Positions 1 to 12,525 of a DNA stretch of 64,000 nucleotides are shown piece by piece. How positions within the stretch are numbered: the first letter of the stretch is position 1; each line of letters opens with the position of its first letter. A program made the position numbers and the translations under genes. Below the pieces are notes generated by a model. That model was not told where the DNA came from. It did no database searches and saw only the letters and a list, made by a program, of their open reading frames with translations. Source of the DNA: Wyeomyia smithii (lineage: Eukaryota > Arthropoda > Insecta > Diptera > Culicidae); contig NC_073696.1 in NCBI RefSeq assembly GCF_029784165.1, positions 150,528,812 to 150,592,811 of the forward strand, in the 5' to 3' direction.

Positions 1-3000
1 AATCTGATTTTAGGTACAGCAAGCTTACGAGCGATTGCATATAAATTATAACAAGAATGCTGATTTGGAAACAGTTCTTTCAATTGGATTATTGATGGAT
101 CAAGGTGGCTGGAGCAGTGTTACTGATAGTAATAATTTATTAATAATTGTCAGTCACTTTAGTTGTTTCCTTACATATACGGACATGTTGAAAATGGATT
201 TAATTTAGGCCATTTCTTACGAGTCGAGTCGAGTCACGTCGTGTGCCAAACCCAAAATTTAAATTGTTTTTGACGAATCGCCCATGCCCGACCGATTATT
301 TTGACAGCCACATAGTCGTGCGTGTGTCAGTTTTAGTTAAACTATTAAATTATAAATCGATAGTAAGGAAGGAGAAGAGAAACCTCTATTTGATAATGAA
401 ATCCGTTTTTGATTGACCGACAACGAAACAACATACATTTTCAATGGACGTGTTCACATAACGCCCTGTTCGTGTGGATGAGTGTTTGACTTGCATGTTT
501 AGGATGTAATAATATTTGCCCGATCCTCGGTCCGATCCGATTCAGCCACCTATATGCATGGGACTGCGTAGCTGTTTTTTTTAACCAAATGTAGTTTATT
601 TAAATATTGAGGTTATCACTAATACCTGTAAAATTGCAGTTCTAGTAGTCGGGGATTTATGTAGAAGGAAGTGAATAAAATATTATACACGTATAAGTCA
701 AGATACTAGACTAGACTAGAATGCGATCCGATGCTTGTAGAAGAAACTATTTAGCTTGGACCGATTGTATATCCAACGAATTGCTCTGAACCTAATTTTC
801 CCAGCAACACTGTGCAGCAGGCTGCAGTTGCCAGTTTTCTCACGCTGTGAGGAATAATTGTGCAGAGAATTACTTTTAAACACTCTTAGAGCTACTCCGA
901 GGGCACTGTAAACGAAAAGTTTGCGGGAGCGAGAAAATTAGACAGTTTCCTTTTTTTTTTTTCATATAACCACCCTATTCGGTATAGGTATAACAAAGCT
1001 AGTTCGTAGAAAGAACGTTGAGTTCAACCTCGGGTGCATATATTTTACAAATAATCTAATAACCATCTATTGTATAAACTAAACGTACTAAAAATTAACA
1101 TTTTCAGAATACTTAAGAGGAGCGTTACGCATAATAAAACAAATGACGAACAGGGGAGTAAAGCGTTAAAAATTACAGCTGCTCCTTTAGTGAGATGGCT
1201 ACAGGTAAAATACGTTTATTTTCAAAATCCAATTATTTTTAATCTTAAATTTTTAAGCCCGACTTGGACAAAACCGCAAGGCAAGTAGTTCAAATGGCCA
1301 ATATCAGCGGTGAATCACTCTCCGCACATTGTTTGTGTGGCGGAGCTTTTTCACGAAGGGGAATATTTTGTTGATTTCCAATGTAACATAATAGAATGTG
1401 GACAATCGTCGAGCAGAGCGATTGACGTATTTGTTAAAATATTTACCGTTTTTAAACTCCCTGTTCCAAATTTATTAAAAAAAATTCATGAAATTTTATC
1501 GTTTTATTTATAAAAAACATTGCCTGCATCAAGCAGTACAACTATGTTCTATATTCAATGAATATGCTGAATGATTATTTGTAACTGTAAATAATAAATC
1601 CTTGTAACAGAAACAACCAACTTGTCAACAGAAATAAAAATAATACAAATTATATTTATTTATTTACTTTATTTATGTCTTGAGAAACAAGTTCCTTTTT
1701 CAACAAAAAAAAAAAATTACAAATACCCAAAATTGAGTAAAATTTACCCAAATTTGATTATAGAATACTTGAGTAGTTTTTACCCACTGTCATTAATTAA
1801 TTTACCTACCCAAAATTGAGTAAAGTGGCATGAATCCAAATTTGAGTTCCCACACTAAACTAGCGATATGAGTGGAAAGAGCTCAAATTTTCTAATTGTG
1901 TACAGTTATAGGGATACCATCTGGTTGAAATTAGAAATCAGGACACCTTTATTTTCGGTACAAATTTGAGCTAAGCTGTTCTTCGAAGCACATAGGAGTA
2001 AATCAATTAAAAACCTGATCAAAAGTCAGAAAAGCAAAAGTTTATTCACCATGTTCTGCATAGTCTCATTTGAAAGTGTGATGCCTACTGAATCTTTTGA
2101 CAGCTCATAATCATCCAGAAGTATTGTTAACCTTTGTTACAGCTAATTGAAATCGATCAAATTTTAGCTTTTTGTTGTTGCATTCGATGCTTCCGTACCG
2201 TTCACATTTTTTTCAAAACAATCAAGTGCAACGTAGTGATTTATCATCGAACCAATTATGGAGATTGTCAAAGAAGGTTAGTTTAATAAATCTGTAAATT
2301 TAGAAAACTTATAAATAGTCTCAATATTTCCAGGAAACATTCTAATAAACACAAACATTCTGAAGTGAGATTTTTTTTATGTCATATTATATGAAGTAAG
2401 TTAAGTATCAATGAGTTTCAATGTAAACAGTCAATTGCAAATCAAAGCCTGTATGTTTCTGGTCAAACTGGTGGTTTTAGATCATCCGAACCAATCGGAA
2501 CTCACGAGTTACATCATTGTGAAAATCATCGAAAAATTTCAACTTTTCAGCTTCCGGCAGTATTGTTGCCTCAGTTTCAAGAACATACCTCTGTCATGTA
2601 ATGGATGGGTGTTCTGAGACATTCTCAACAGGTTGCTATTGAATTCCGATCCTTTGATTACGAGCTCTAGGCCAAAATTCAAGAAAAACGGTCAAGCTTT
2701 TTCGCCCGAAGCATGCAAATGTTGGGAGTGAAATGTTTGTACACGGACAATGGTAATAATACTAGTGACTCTTCAGATTCTTCTAAGTGCTCAGATTGAT
2801 TAATAAACAAAACAGTGTAAGCCCCGAACCTCACTGATCTAAAAAAAAAATAGTTATGTTTCATTCATAAAGCCTTAGTCATTTATTGTAGAAAAGAAAC
2901 TACTATTGAATCCGAATTACATAATCAGAAAAGTAATAAATCACTCAAAGGTGGGTTAATCCATGAAATTTTTAGTCACAACTATTTATTATACTACATT

Positions 3001-3447
3001 TTTGATCCATGATACGTTTCCAGTACAAAAACCCATAAAAATAATTTTGATCAGGTTTGATGTTCTAAGTGCTCCACTGTGCAAAGTTTAAAATAATATA
3101 CCACCTTGAATGTGATTTGCACTTCAAAAACACCAAAATACTTCTTTACTTGTTCAACATACTTCTCAAACGATCTAATATTATTAAGCAGTTTTGAATG
3201 TATAGGCAGATGTTCAGCACATGTAAACATTTTCAAATTAAACTTTCCGTTTAGATGGGACTGACTGGAAAGTCAAAAAAAAAATGTAATTTTTTTCTGG
3301 ATGTTTAGGGTGAAATGAAATGATCGGGTATTTTGAATATTGATTAAGGTATGTTTGGAGATGTATTTTGTGTGTCGTGTGTGCAAGTATAGTTAGTACA
3401 TATTATGCTATTGACAGCGTTTTTCGCGAAACCATGTTTTTTAACTT
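1..3447. other. Non-coding AT-rich region, no gene recognised
   Basis: No open frame over about 70 codons shows a recognisable domain on either strand. The stretch is AT-rich with homopolymer runs. Around 1722-1838 the phrase TACCCAAAATTGAGTAAA occurs twice in direct orientation among other TTTGAG/CTCAAA words, which looks like a decayed short repeat. I see no RNA gene, no clean terminal repeats and no coding signal. Confidence 0.5.
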
Positions 3448-3590
3448 ATGGTGAGTTTTTCTCAGCATCTACTGAGCCTATCTGGCTGAATTTTTTTTCC
3501 AGTATGTAAAAATGGATTATCTTACTTGTTACATAGCCGTTTTACAATATTTATTTTTTTTCAATGTTTTATGTTTTTTTGAAGTGATTT
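3448..3590 (+). repeat. Left arm of inverted repeat around dispersed-repeat cluster
   Basis: From GTTTTTCTCAGCATCTACTG onward this segment matches, in reverse complement, 9929-10058. Shared words include TTTTTCTCAGCA, GGCTGAATTTTTTTT, AAATGGATTATCT and TACATAGCCGTTTT. The arms diverge close to the repeat cluster. They may be terminal repeats of one large element or one sequence split by the cluster. Confidence 0.55.
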
Positions 3591-4392
3591 TGCCTTTCTC
3601 CTAGAAAGGTATAGCAATCACTGGAAAAACCAAAGGTATAAAAGTGGTCCCAATGGCCGAATGTCATATACCACTTGACCCCTTTCGACGAACTGAGCAT
3701 TTTCTGTATGTATGTATGTATGTGTGTATTTGTGTGTGTGTGTGCAACTTTCTTTTCTCACTCACTTTTCTCAGAGATGGCTGGACCGATTTTCATGAAA
3801 TTAATTGCAAATGAAAGGTCTAGTTGCGCCATAGGTTGCTATTGAATTTCATTGTAATCGGATTTTTAGTTTAGAGGTTATGTATCAAAATGTAAAAATC
3901 ACGAAACATCAATATCTCAGAAACCACATAACCGATTTCAATAAAACTGGTTTCAAATGATTGGGCTGTCTCCAGAACTCTTAACTTTTGAATTTCGTTA
4001 TGATTGAACATATGGTTCGAAAGTTATGCAAAGAAAAGTTATCCTGAGGTTGTTTAAACTCACCCATTTTATTCAGAGATGGCAGAACCGATTTTCACAA
4101 AATTAGTGTCAAATGAAAGGTCTAGTTGCCCCATAGGTTGCTATTGAATTTCATTGTAATCGGATTGTAACTGTGTCCGTTGTTCGTAAAAATGTAAAAT
4201 CACATAATGAAAGAGAACATATTGACTTTCTTCTAACGATCACTGGCTAATTAAAAGGTAGAAAAATGATCCAAATGGCCGAATGTCATATACTACTCGA
4301 CTCAGTTCGACGAATCGAGCATTTTCTGCATATATGCATGTATAGGTGTATATGTTTGTGTGTGGGTGTGTACGTGTGTATGTGCACCTTTT
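3591..4392 (+). repeat. Dispersed mosquito-type repeat, copy A (head part)
   Basis: Starts with the family head GCCTTTCTCCTAGAAAGG, which folds as CCTTTCT-CCT-AGAAAGG, followed by ATAGCAATCACTGG, a (GT)n-rich tract and modules of the form CTCAGAGATGGCTG..CCGATTTT. Copy B begins inside the T-tract after GTGCACC. Copy A seems to resume at 6487, so B is probably nested in A. No coding capacity; superfamily unknown. Confidence 0.65.
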
Positions 4393-6486
4393 TGCCTTTC
4401 TCCTAGAAAGGTATAGCAATCACTGGAAAAACCAAAGGTATAAAAGTGGTCCCAATGGCCGAATGTCATATACCACTCGACTTCTTTCGACGAACTGAGC
4501 ATTTTCTGTATGTATGTATGTATGTGTGTATGTGTGTGTGTGTGTGTATGTATGTGCAACTTTTTTTTCTCACTCATTTTTCTTAGAGATGGCTGGACCG
4601 ATTTTCATAAAATTAATTGCAAATGAAAGGTCTAGTTGCGCCATAGGTTGCTATTGAATTTCATTGTAATCGGATTTTTAGTTTAGAGGTTATTTATCAA
4701 AATGTAAAAATCACGAAACATCAATATCTGAGAAACCACACAACCGATTTTAATAAAATTGGTTTCAAATGATCGGGCTGTCTCCAGAACCCTTAACTTT
4801 TGAATTTCGTAATGATTGAGCATATGGTTCAAAAGTTATGTGAAGAAAAGTTATCCTGAGGTTGTTTAAACTCACTCATTTTTCTCAGAGATGGCTGAAC
4901 CGATTTTCACAAAATTAGTGTCAAATGAAAGGTCTAGTTGCCCCATAGGTTGAATTTCATTGCAATCGGATTGTAACTTTGTCCGTTGCTCATGAAAATG
5001 TGAAATCACATAATGAAAGTTAACATATTGACTTCCTCCTAACGATCACTGGCTAATTAAAAGGTAGAAAAGTGATCCAAATGGCCGAATGTCATATACT
5101 ACTCGACTCAGTTAGACGAATCGAGCATTTTCTGCATATATGCATGTATAGGTGTATATGTTTGTGTGTGGGTGTGTACGTGTGTACACACCCACACACA
5201 AACTCGATTTTCTCAAAAATGGCTGAACCGATTTCAATGTAAATAATTGCAAATGAAAGACCTAGTTGCCACATAAGACCCTATTAAATTTTATTGTAAT
5301 CTGATTTCTAGTTTAGAGGTTATGTATCAAAATGTGAAAATCACGAAACATCAATATCTCAGAAACTACACAACCGATTTGAACAAAATTGATTTCAAAT
5401 GAACGGGCTACCTAAAAACTCTTAACTTTCGATTTTGATGAAGATTGAACATGTGGTTCAAAAGTTATGGAAAGAAACGTGTTCTGGAGACTATTTAATC
5501 TCACTCATGTTTCTCAGAGATGGTTGGACCGATTCTCATAAAATCAGTGTCATATGGAAGGTCTTGTTGCCCCATAAGACCCTAATGATTTTTTTTTCAA
5601 ACGGATTATTACTTTGCCTGTTATGTTTAAAAATGTGAAATCCAGCTATGAAAAGAAACATATTCCAAGACAACTTACTTGGACTCACTCATATTTCTCA
5701 GAGATGGTTGACCCGATTTCCACAGAATTAGTATCAAATGAAAGGTCTACCTACCTCATAACTCCCTATTGAATTTTGCAGTAATCGGACTGTAACTTCG
5801 TCTGTAATGTATCGAAATGTGAAAATCACGAAACTTCATTATCTTAGAAACTACACAACCGATTTGAACAATATTGATATCAGATGAACGGGCTAGTTAA
5901 GGGTTAACTGATGAATTATGATTAGCACGTGGTTTCAAAGTTTGGTTGCCCCATACGTTACCTTTTCATTTGATTCTAATCAAGCTTAAGCAAGCGTTAT
6001 GTTTTAATTTGTAAAACAACGAAAGTCTATTATCTCAAGTACTACACGACTTATTTAAACATAACTAGTGTCATACAAATGAGTCATCTCTCAAACTTAC
6101 AAATAACAAACTTCATAAAAATTTGATATACTGTTCAAAAGTTTTGTAAAGAAAAGAAATTCAAACACTATTCAACACAATAGCTGCTTTGATCAATATA
6201 TATGGCCTCAACATGATTTAAATGTGGTATCGTACTATTTGAACATTCCCGGTATCGCTCGTGATTAAATTGTTCGAAATTAAGAGTCATTTCTTATATT
6301 TCGCTATTTCTTAAGTACTAACCTTACGTCAAATTTCATATTTTATACTTTAATTACAACATCAATATTTTAGAATCCAAAGAGTGGATAAACATTTATT
6401 GGATTTAAGCATTTATGTAAATCTATTTTTGCAAATAATAAGTTTGAATGAGAAAGGCTGAGTCTGACCGCTAGGTGGATTAATAT
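4393..6486 (+). repeat. Dispersed mosquito-type repeat, copy B, head to tail
   Basis: Full-looking copy from head GCCTTTCTCCTAGAAAGG to tail GACCGCTAGGTGGATTAATA. Inside are several diverged modules, each with CTCAGAGATGG, CCGATTTnnnnnAAATTA, AAATGAAAGGTCTAGTTGCC and a TAATCGGATT phrase, suggesting internal amplification. It sits in a T-tract of copy A. Short frames here come from simple repeats and are not genes. Confidence 0.65.
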
Positions 6487-6887
6487 AGGTTTTTCTCAGA
6501 GATGGTCCGACCGATTCTTTCTATCTTGGTGTCAAATGAAGGATCTATTTGCCGCTAAGGTTGCTATTGAATTTCATTGTAATCAAACTTTTAGTTTTGG
6601 CGCTGCGTCAGAATGTGAAAAACGCTTTTATATCTCAGAAGCTATGAACATAGTTGAATTCAAATAAATGGGCTTTTAAACCCTTAAACAGTGAATTTCA
6701 TAATGTTTAAACATTTGGTTTGAAAGATATAGAAAGAAACGTAACCCGTAGACTGTTTAAAACTATAGCTACGATCAAAATATGTGGCCTCAACATCATT
6801 TAAATTTGATATTGTACTATTTCAATGTTTGCGGCCTTGCTCGGGATTGAAGTTGAAATTAAAAGTCATTTCTATCATTTCACTTTA
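6487..6887 (+). repeat. Continuation of copy A of the dispersed repeat
   Basis: Resumes with CTCAGAGATGGTCCGACCG and follows the text that copy E carries uninterrupted from about 8935, including GGTGTCAAATGAAGG and GTTTTGGCGCTGCG. Relative to E about 13 bp are missing at the join, so a small deletion or recombination went with the nesting. It ends where copy D begins. Confidence 0.55.
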
Positions 6888-8077
6888 TGTCTTTCTCCTA
6901 GAAAGGTATAGCAATCACTGCAAAAACTAAAGGTATAAAAGTGCTCAAAAGGCCCGAATGTCATATACCACTCGACTCAGTTCGACGAGTTGAGCATTTT
7001 CTGCATGTGTGTGTATGTGTGTGTGTGTAACGCTCTCCCAATCTCACTCGATTTTCTCAGAGATGGCTGACCGATTTTAATGAAATTAATTGCAAATGAA
7101 AGGTCTAGTTGCTCTATAAGATTTTATTGTAATCTGATTTGTAGTTTAGAGGATATGTATCAAAAAGTAAAAATCACGAAACATCAATATCTCAGAAACT
7201 ACACAACCGATTTGAACAAAATTGGTTTCAAATGAACGGGCTACCTAAAAAACCCTCAACTTTTGAATTTTATAAAGATTGAACATGCGGTTCAGAAGTT
7301 ATGGAAAGAAACGTGTTCTGGAGACTATTTAATCTCACTCATGTTTCTCAGAGATGGCTGGACCGATTTTAATAAAATCAGTGTCATATGGAAGGTCTTG
7401 TTGCCCCATAAGACCCTAATATTTTTTTTTGCAAACGGATTATTTCTTTGCCTGTTATGTTTAAAAATCTGAAATCCAGCTATGAAAAGAAACATATTCC
7501 GAAACTACTTGGACTCACTCACTTTTCTCAGAGATGGTTCACCCGGTTTTCACAGAATCAGTATCAAATGAAAGGTCTAGCTGCCTCATAACACCCTATT
7601 AAATTTTGCTGTAATTTGCTGTATTACACGACTTATTATAACATAACTAGTATCATACAAACGAGTCATCTCTCAAACTTACGAATAACAAACTTCATAA
7701 CAATTTGATAAACTGTTCAAAAGTTTTAGAAAGAAACGAAAATCAAAGACTATTCAACACTATACCTGCTTTGATCAATATATATGGCCTCAACATGATT
7801 TAAATGTGGTATCGTACTATCTGAACGTTCCTGGTATCGCTCGTGATTAAATTGTTCGAAATTTAGAGTCATTTCTTATATTTCTCTATTTCTTAAACAC
7901 TAACATTACGTCAAATTCCATATTTTATACTTTAATTACAACATTAATATTTAAGAACCCAAAGAGTGAATATACCCGTTTATTGGATTTAAGCATTCAT
8001 GTAAATCTATTTTTACAAATAATAAGTTTGAATGAGAAAGGCTGAGTCTGACCGCTAGGTGGATTAATTTAGGTTTT
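6888..8077 (+). repeat. Dispersed mosquito-type repeat, copy D
   Basis: Head variant TCTTTCTCCTAGAAAGG, tail TGACCGCTAGGTGGATTAAT. It begins at the T-rich site that in copy E reads TTTCACTTTTTTTTTAAAG, so it looks like another insertion into copy A. Internal modules resemble those of B but are fewer. Confidence 0.6.
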
Positions 8078-8097
8078 TTCATGAAAAAAGCTAATTT

Positions 8098-9928
8098 TTG
8101 CCTTTCTCCTAGAAAGGTATAGCAATCACTGGAAAAATCAAAGGTATAAAAGTGGTCCCAATGGCCGAATGTCATATACCACTCGACCTCTTTCGACAAA
8201 CTGAGCATTTTCTGTATGTATGTATGAATGTGTGTATGTGTGTATGTGTATGTGTGTGTGTGTGTATGTGCAACTTTTTTTTCTCACTCACTTTTCTCAG
8301 AGATGGCTGGACCGATTTTCATAAAATTAATTGCAAATGAAAGGTCTAGTTGCGCCATAGGTTGCTATTGAATTTCATTGGAATCGGATTTTTAGTTCAG
8401 AGGTTATGTATCAAAATGTAAAAATCACGAAACATCAATATCTGAGAAACCACATAACCGATTTCAATAAAACTGGTTTCAAATGATCGGGCTGTCTCCA
8501 GAACTCTTGACTTTTAAATTTCGTTATGATTGAACATATGGTTCAAAAGTTATGTAAAGAAAAGTTATCCTGAGGTTGTTTAAACTCACTCATTTTTCTC
8601 AGAGATGGCTGAATCGATTTCCACAAAATTGTGTCAAATGAAAGGTCTAGTTGCCCCATAGGTTGCTATTGAATTTCATTGTAATCGGATTGTTACTTTG
8701 TCCGTTGTTCATAAAAATGTGAAATCACATAATGAAAGTAAACATATTGACTTTCTCCTAACGATCACTGGCTAATTAAAAGGTAGAAAAGTGATCCAAA
8801 TGGCTGAATATCATATACTACTCGAGTCAGTTCGACGAATCGAGCATTTTCTGCATGTATGCATGTATAGATGTATATGTTTGTGTGTGGGTGTGTACGT
8901 GTGTATGTGCACCTTTTTTTCGCACTCACTTTTCTCAGAGATGGTCTGACTGATTCTTCTATCTTGGTGTCAAATGAAGGGTCTATTTGCTGCTCATGTT
9001 GCTATTGAATTTCATTGTAATCAAACTTTTAGTTTTGGCGCTGCGCCAGAATGTGAAAATCGCTTTTATATCTCAGAAGCTATGAACATAGTTGAATACA
9101 AATTAATGAGCTTTTGAACACTTAAACAATGAATTTCATAATGTTTGAACATGTGTTTGAAAGTTATAGAAAGAAACGTAACCCGCAGACTGTTTAAAAC
9201 TATAGCTACGATCAAAATATGTGGCCTCAACTTCATTTAAATTTGATATTGTATTATTTCAATGTTTGCGGCCTTGTTCGGGATTGAAGTTGAAATTGAA
9301 AGTCATTTCTATTATTTCACTTTTTTTTTAAAGTCATTTCAATCATTTCACTTTTTCAAAAGGGCCAAAATGTCGTATATCACTCAACTCAGTTCGACGA
9401 GCTGAGCATTTTCTGTATGTGTGTGTGTAACGCTCTCCCAATCTCACTCGATTTTCTCAAAAATGGCTGAACCGATTTCAATGTAAATAATTGCAAATGA
9501 AAGGTCTAGTTGCCACATAAGACCCTATTGAATTTTATTGTAATCTGATTTCTAGTTTAGAGGTTATGTATCAAAATGTAAAAATCACGAAACATCAATA
9601 TCTCAGAAACTACACAACCGATTTGAACAAAATTGATTTTAAATGAACGGGCTACCTAAAAAACACTTAACTTTCGATTTTTATGAAGATTGAACATGTG
9701 GTTCAAAAGTTATGGAAAGAAACGTGTTCTGGAGACTATTTAATCTCACTCATGTTTCTCAGAGATGGTTGGACCGATTCTCATAAAATCAGTGTCATAT
9801 GGAAGGTCTTATTGACCCATAAGTCCCTATTGATTTCTTATGTAAACGGATTATAAATCTATTTTTACAAATAATAAGTTTGAATGAGAAAAACTGAGTC
9901 TGACCGCTAGGTGGATTAATTTAGGTTT
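8098..9928 (+). repeat. Dispersed mosquito-type repeat, copy E
   Basis: Head to tail copy of about 1.8 kb. Its module order matches the minus-strand copy at 34216-36016, including the GTGCACC-T-tract and the duplicated AAAGTCATTTC phrase near 9330-9350, so the two belong to one subfamily. It serves as the unbroken reference for the interruptions in copy A. Confidence 0.65.
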
Positions 9929-10058
9929 TTACTAAAATGGCCGCCATTTTGTCAACTTTTTTCAATTTCAAAAACGGCTATGTACAAAGTTAGATAATCC
10001 ATTTATACATACTAAAAAAAATTCAGCCAAATCGGTTCAGTACTTGCTGAGAAAAACC
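9929..10058 (-). repeat. Right arm of inverted repeat around dispersed-repeat cluster
   Basis: Reverse complement of the left arm at 3448-3590 with scattered mismatches. It holds AAAACGGCTATGTA, AGATAATCCATTTATACAT, AAAAAAATTCAGCC and TGCTGAGAAAAAC. Similarity stops at about 10058. No short target duplication could be assigned. Confidence 0.55.
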
Positions 10059-10132
10059 TACCTCCAATTTAGGGGGGGCATTCACGTTCCCAGCTGCCTA
10101 CAACTTAATACACTATATGTGCAACCACGACG

Positions 10133-11458
10133 CACAGTGGGGCAAATTGATCCGTTGGCGCGACAAAACCTCATAACTCCTTAACCGTTGTTTCCACAGT
10201 GTTCATATCTTCGGCAATGTTGTTCACTATAAAAACATCTTATTGAAAAATGTATTCAGGTAGCTTTAATTTTTTTCTACAGATAGCGCTGACATCTATC
10301 TTCTGAATAAATGGTGCTAGCCATTTTGTTTCTTCGGGAAAGTTGTTTATATCATCAATTGACATAAAGTTGTCGAACATATTTCAACTGTAGGACTAAC
10401 CGTTAACGAGATAAAATTATTTTCATTATTCATAAACCCAAAATGTCAGTAATGAATTTTAACTGGGACTTAAGTACATATGTTACAATTTCAGATATAT
10501 TCGAACTTTCGAGTCATCATGAAATGAATTAGTGACAGTTTGTAGTTGACTTTGTATAGTTTTAGTCAACCTATGATGTGTCATCATGTTTGAGAATAAA
10601 TATAAAATTTAATTTCAATGTTGTCGTCTGTGACAAAATATTTTAAATAGGAACATTTAAATTTTAATTTTAATAAATAGGAACATTTAAATTTTTCAAT
10701 TGAAGATTAGTTGGCCATGTTCCCTTTCTAAGAGCTCCTCTTGTTTAATTTTATACCATTTAACATGAATACTAAACGCTTACTTTTGTTTAAAACACTG
10801 TTCACCAAATAACAAACTGTTTCCTAGTACTAATAGTTATTACCGAGGGGTCTTAATACTACTGGACGTCAGTTTCGAAAGACCCCCGAACACAATCACG
10901 GTTGTGTTGCATACACCGGCATTCAGCAAAGCCTATTGTAGGAAAAACATCGATACGGACACTGCTGATTGACGATTTTTTACATGAATTGACATGAAAA
11001 CAATCGTTGCGAAAACTTGAATTACTCAGTAAGTCGCAACTAGTAGCAGCTGATTTTTGGTTTAGTACTAGCCAATACCATGTATTTTAGTACAATAATA
11101 GTGTCATAGCAGAACAACGTAGAACTTTATGTTTTGCATATTGCCGAAAATGAGGAAAAATTTCAAAAAAAAACTTGTTCTACACACTAGGATCATATGA
11201 GTTAGCTTATTAATTTCTATGTATTTGTATGCCCTATTGGAAAATATCTGTGAAAATTTTTTCTTCCATTTCACAAGCCTTGTAAATCCTCACTTTCACG
11301 ATATTATAGCACATTTTCTAAATTATTTTTCAAAGTGAATTATCATGACTTCCAGTCGATAACATGTCTACTGCAAGCAGAAAATAAAATGAGGCATGAA
11401 AATTGAATTTAATTTTTTTTAGTGTTGTCGCGACTTTTCTGGGTTCTGCCCCACAGTG
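10133..11458. mobile_element. Transib-like non-autonomous DNA transposon
   Basis: The element is bounded by inverted termini. The left end reads CACAGTGGGGCAAATT and the right end, read inward, CACTGTGGGGCAGAA. Both are flanked directly by CGACG (10128-10132 and 11459-11463), a 5-bp GC-rich target duplication. Transib elements are known for 5-bp GC-rich duplications and CACWRTG-type termini related to the V(D)J heptamer, and both ends here fit. The 1,326-bp interior is AT-rich without a transposase frame, so mobility would need a transposase supplied in trans. Another family with similar ends cannot be fully excluded. Confidence 0.65.
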
Positions 11459-11499
11459 CGACGTGCAAAATAAATCTTGACATGAACCTTAATAGCTAA

Positions 11500-12220
11500 T
11501 CAGTTCGATGATCCCCTATACTTCAAAGCACTGTACTGTGCATTGGTTCGTTCAAACCTAGAGTTTGCCAGCGTTGTTTGGTTCCCGTATCAAGCATTTT
11601 GGATGGACAGAATAGAGAGCGTTCAGCGAAAGTTTGTCCGCTATGCTCTACGGAACCTTCCTTGGAACGATCCTCAAAATCTACCCTCCTATGAAGACCG
11701 TTGTCGACTGCTTGGGATGAACGAAGAAGTGTGTCACAAGCTGTATTCATGACAAAACTAATCACAGCCGAATTTGATGCTCCAGATCTTCTGCCTGAAA
11801 TAGGATTGTATGCACCATCCAGAGTTTTACGATCGAGATCCATGCTCCAGGTTGAATTTCAGTCAACGCAATATGCTGCCCATTCTCCAATTTCTTCAAT
11901 GATTCGTCAATTCAACCGCTATTCTGATCAGTTCGACTTTAACGAAGCTCCCATTCTATATCGCCACAGAATTGAAAGCAATATGTAAAAACTATCGTAA
12001 CTATGTTATTGTGAATTATGTTAATGTGAATTATGTTGTTGTAAAATGTAGTGTAATGCTATTGTAATTGTTGAAAGATGGTGGGATTTTTGCGCACATT
12101 TGAAGAGGGTATTGAAGACCACCTCCAATGAGCTTTTCCCCACCCACACACTCTTTACATTTTATTTAGATCGTAAATGATCAGATAAATAATTGAAATA
12201 AATAAATAAATAAAATAATC
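11500..12220 (+). pseudogene. Jockey-like LINE ORF2 3' end, frameshifted remnant
   Basis: Two overlapping frames (11543-11752, then 11701-11988) encode the region downstream of the RT core of a Jockey-like LINE. The first contains VRSNLEFASVVWFPYQ, VQRKFVRYALRNLPWND and PSYEDRCRLLGM; the second continues with PEIGLYAPSRVLRSRS and NRYSDQFDFN. The same block occurs in the LINEs at 22041-22361, 37264-39081 and 57620-58183. A +1 shift near 11710-11750 breaks the frame. The copy is strongly 5'-truncated, and its 3' end is an (AAAT)n tail near 12195-12220. Not functional. Confidence 0.8.
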
Positions 12221-12303
12221 AATAGCCAAAATAGCCGTACACCTTACTTTACGCTAAACATTGGAAAAAAAAATTTTTCGACCTTACAGAGTAGGGTCCC
12301 CCG

Positions 12304-12326
12304 TTAAGCCAAATGTTTAACGGTTA
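12304..12326 (+). repeat. 23-bp direct repeat, left copy
   Basis: The 23-bp phrase beginning AAGCCAAATGTTTAACGG recurs exactly at 13909-13931. It brackets 1.58 kb holding a candidate exon and satellite units. It could be a long target duplication or the scar of a segmental insertion. Confidence 0.6.
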
Positions 12327-12415
12327 CATGTATGTATGTATGTATGACCTTCTAGATTCCACTGTCTGGCAGTGATAGGGTGAAAAAAAGACAATGCTGT
12401 TGATTCTTGTTTCAG

Positions 12416-12525
12416 CGTCTGTCTTGTTTTCGGAACCTAGAAGGTGTTAGCTCTACCGACCTTCCAAAGACCCTTTGCAGAATGACTGAGTACTTGCAGC
12501 GCATTCCGGAGTCAATTTCCATTCG
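12416..12525 (+). other. Candidate isolated exon (110 nt)
   Basis: A pyrimidine-rich acceptor (GTTGATTCTTGTTTCAG) precedes 110 nt open in the frame starting at its first base, followed by a strong donor CG|GTAAGC. The translation runs RLSCFRNLEGVSS..RMTEYLQRIPESIS. I recognise no family. No neighbouring exon in a compatible phase was found, and it lies between direct repeats, so it may be a captured or orphan exon, or chance. Splice-site quality is the only evidence. Confidence 0.25.

Noticed and set aside
4302..4577. His/Thr-rich frame
   Set aside because: Translation of the (GT)n tract of the dispersed repeat; it recurs in other copies in differing frames.
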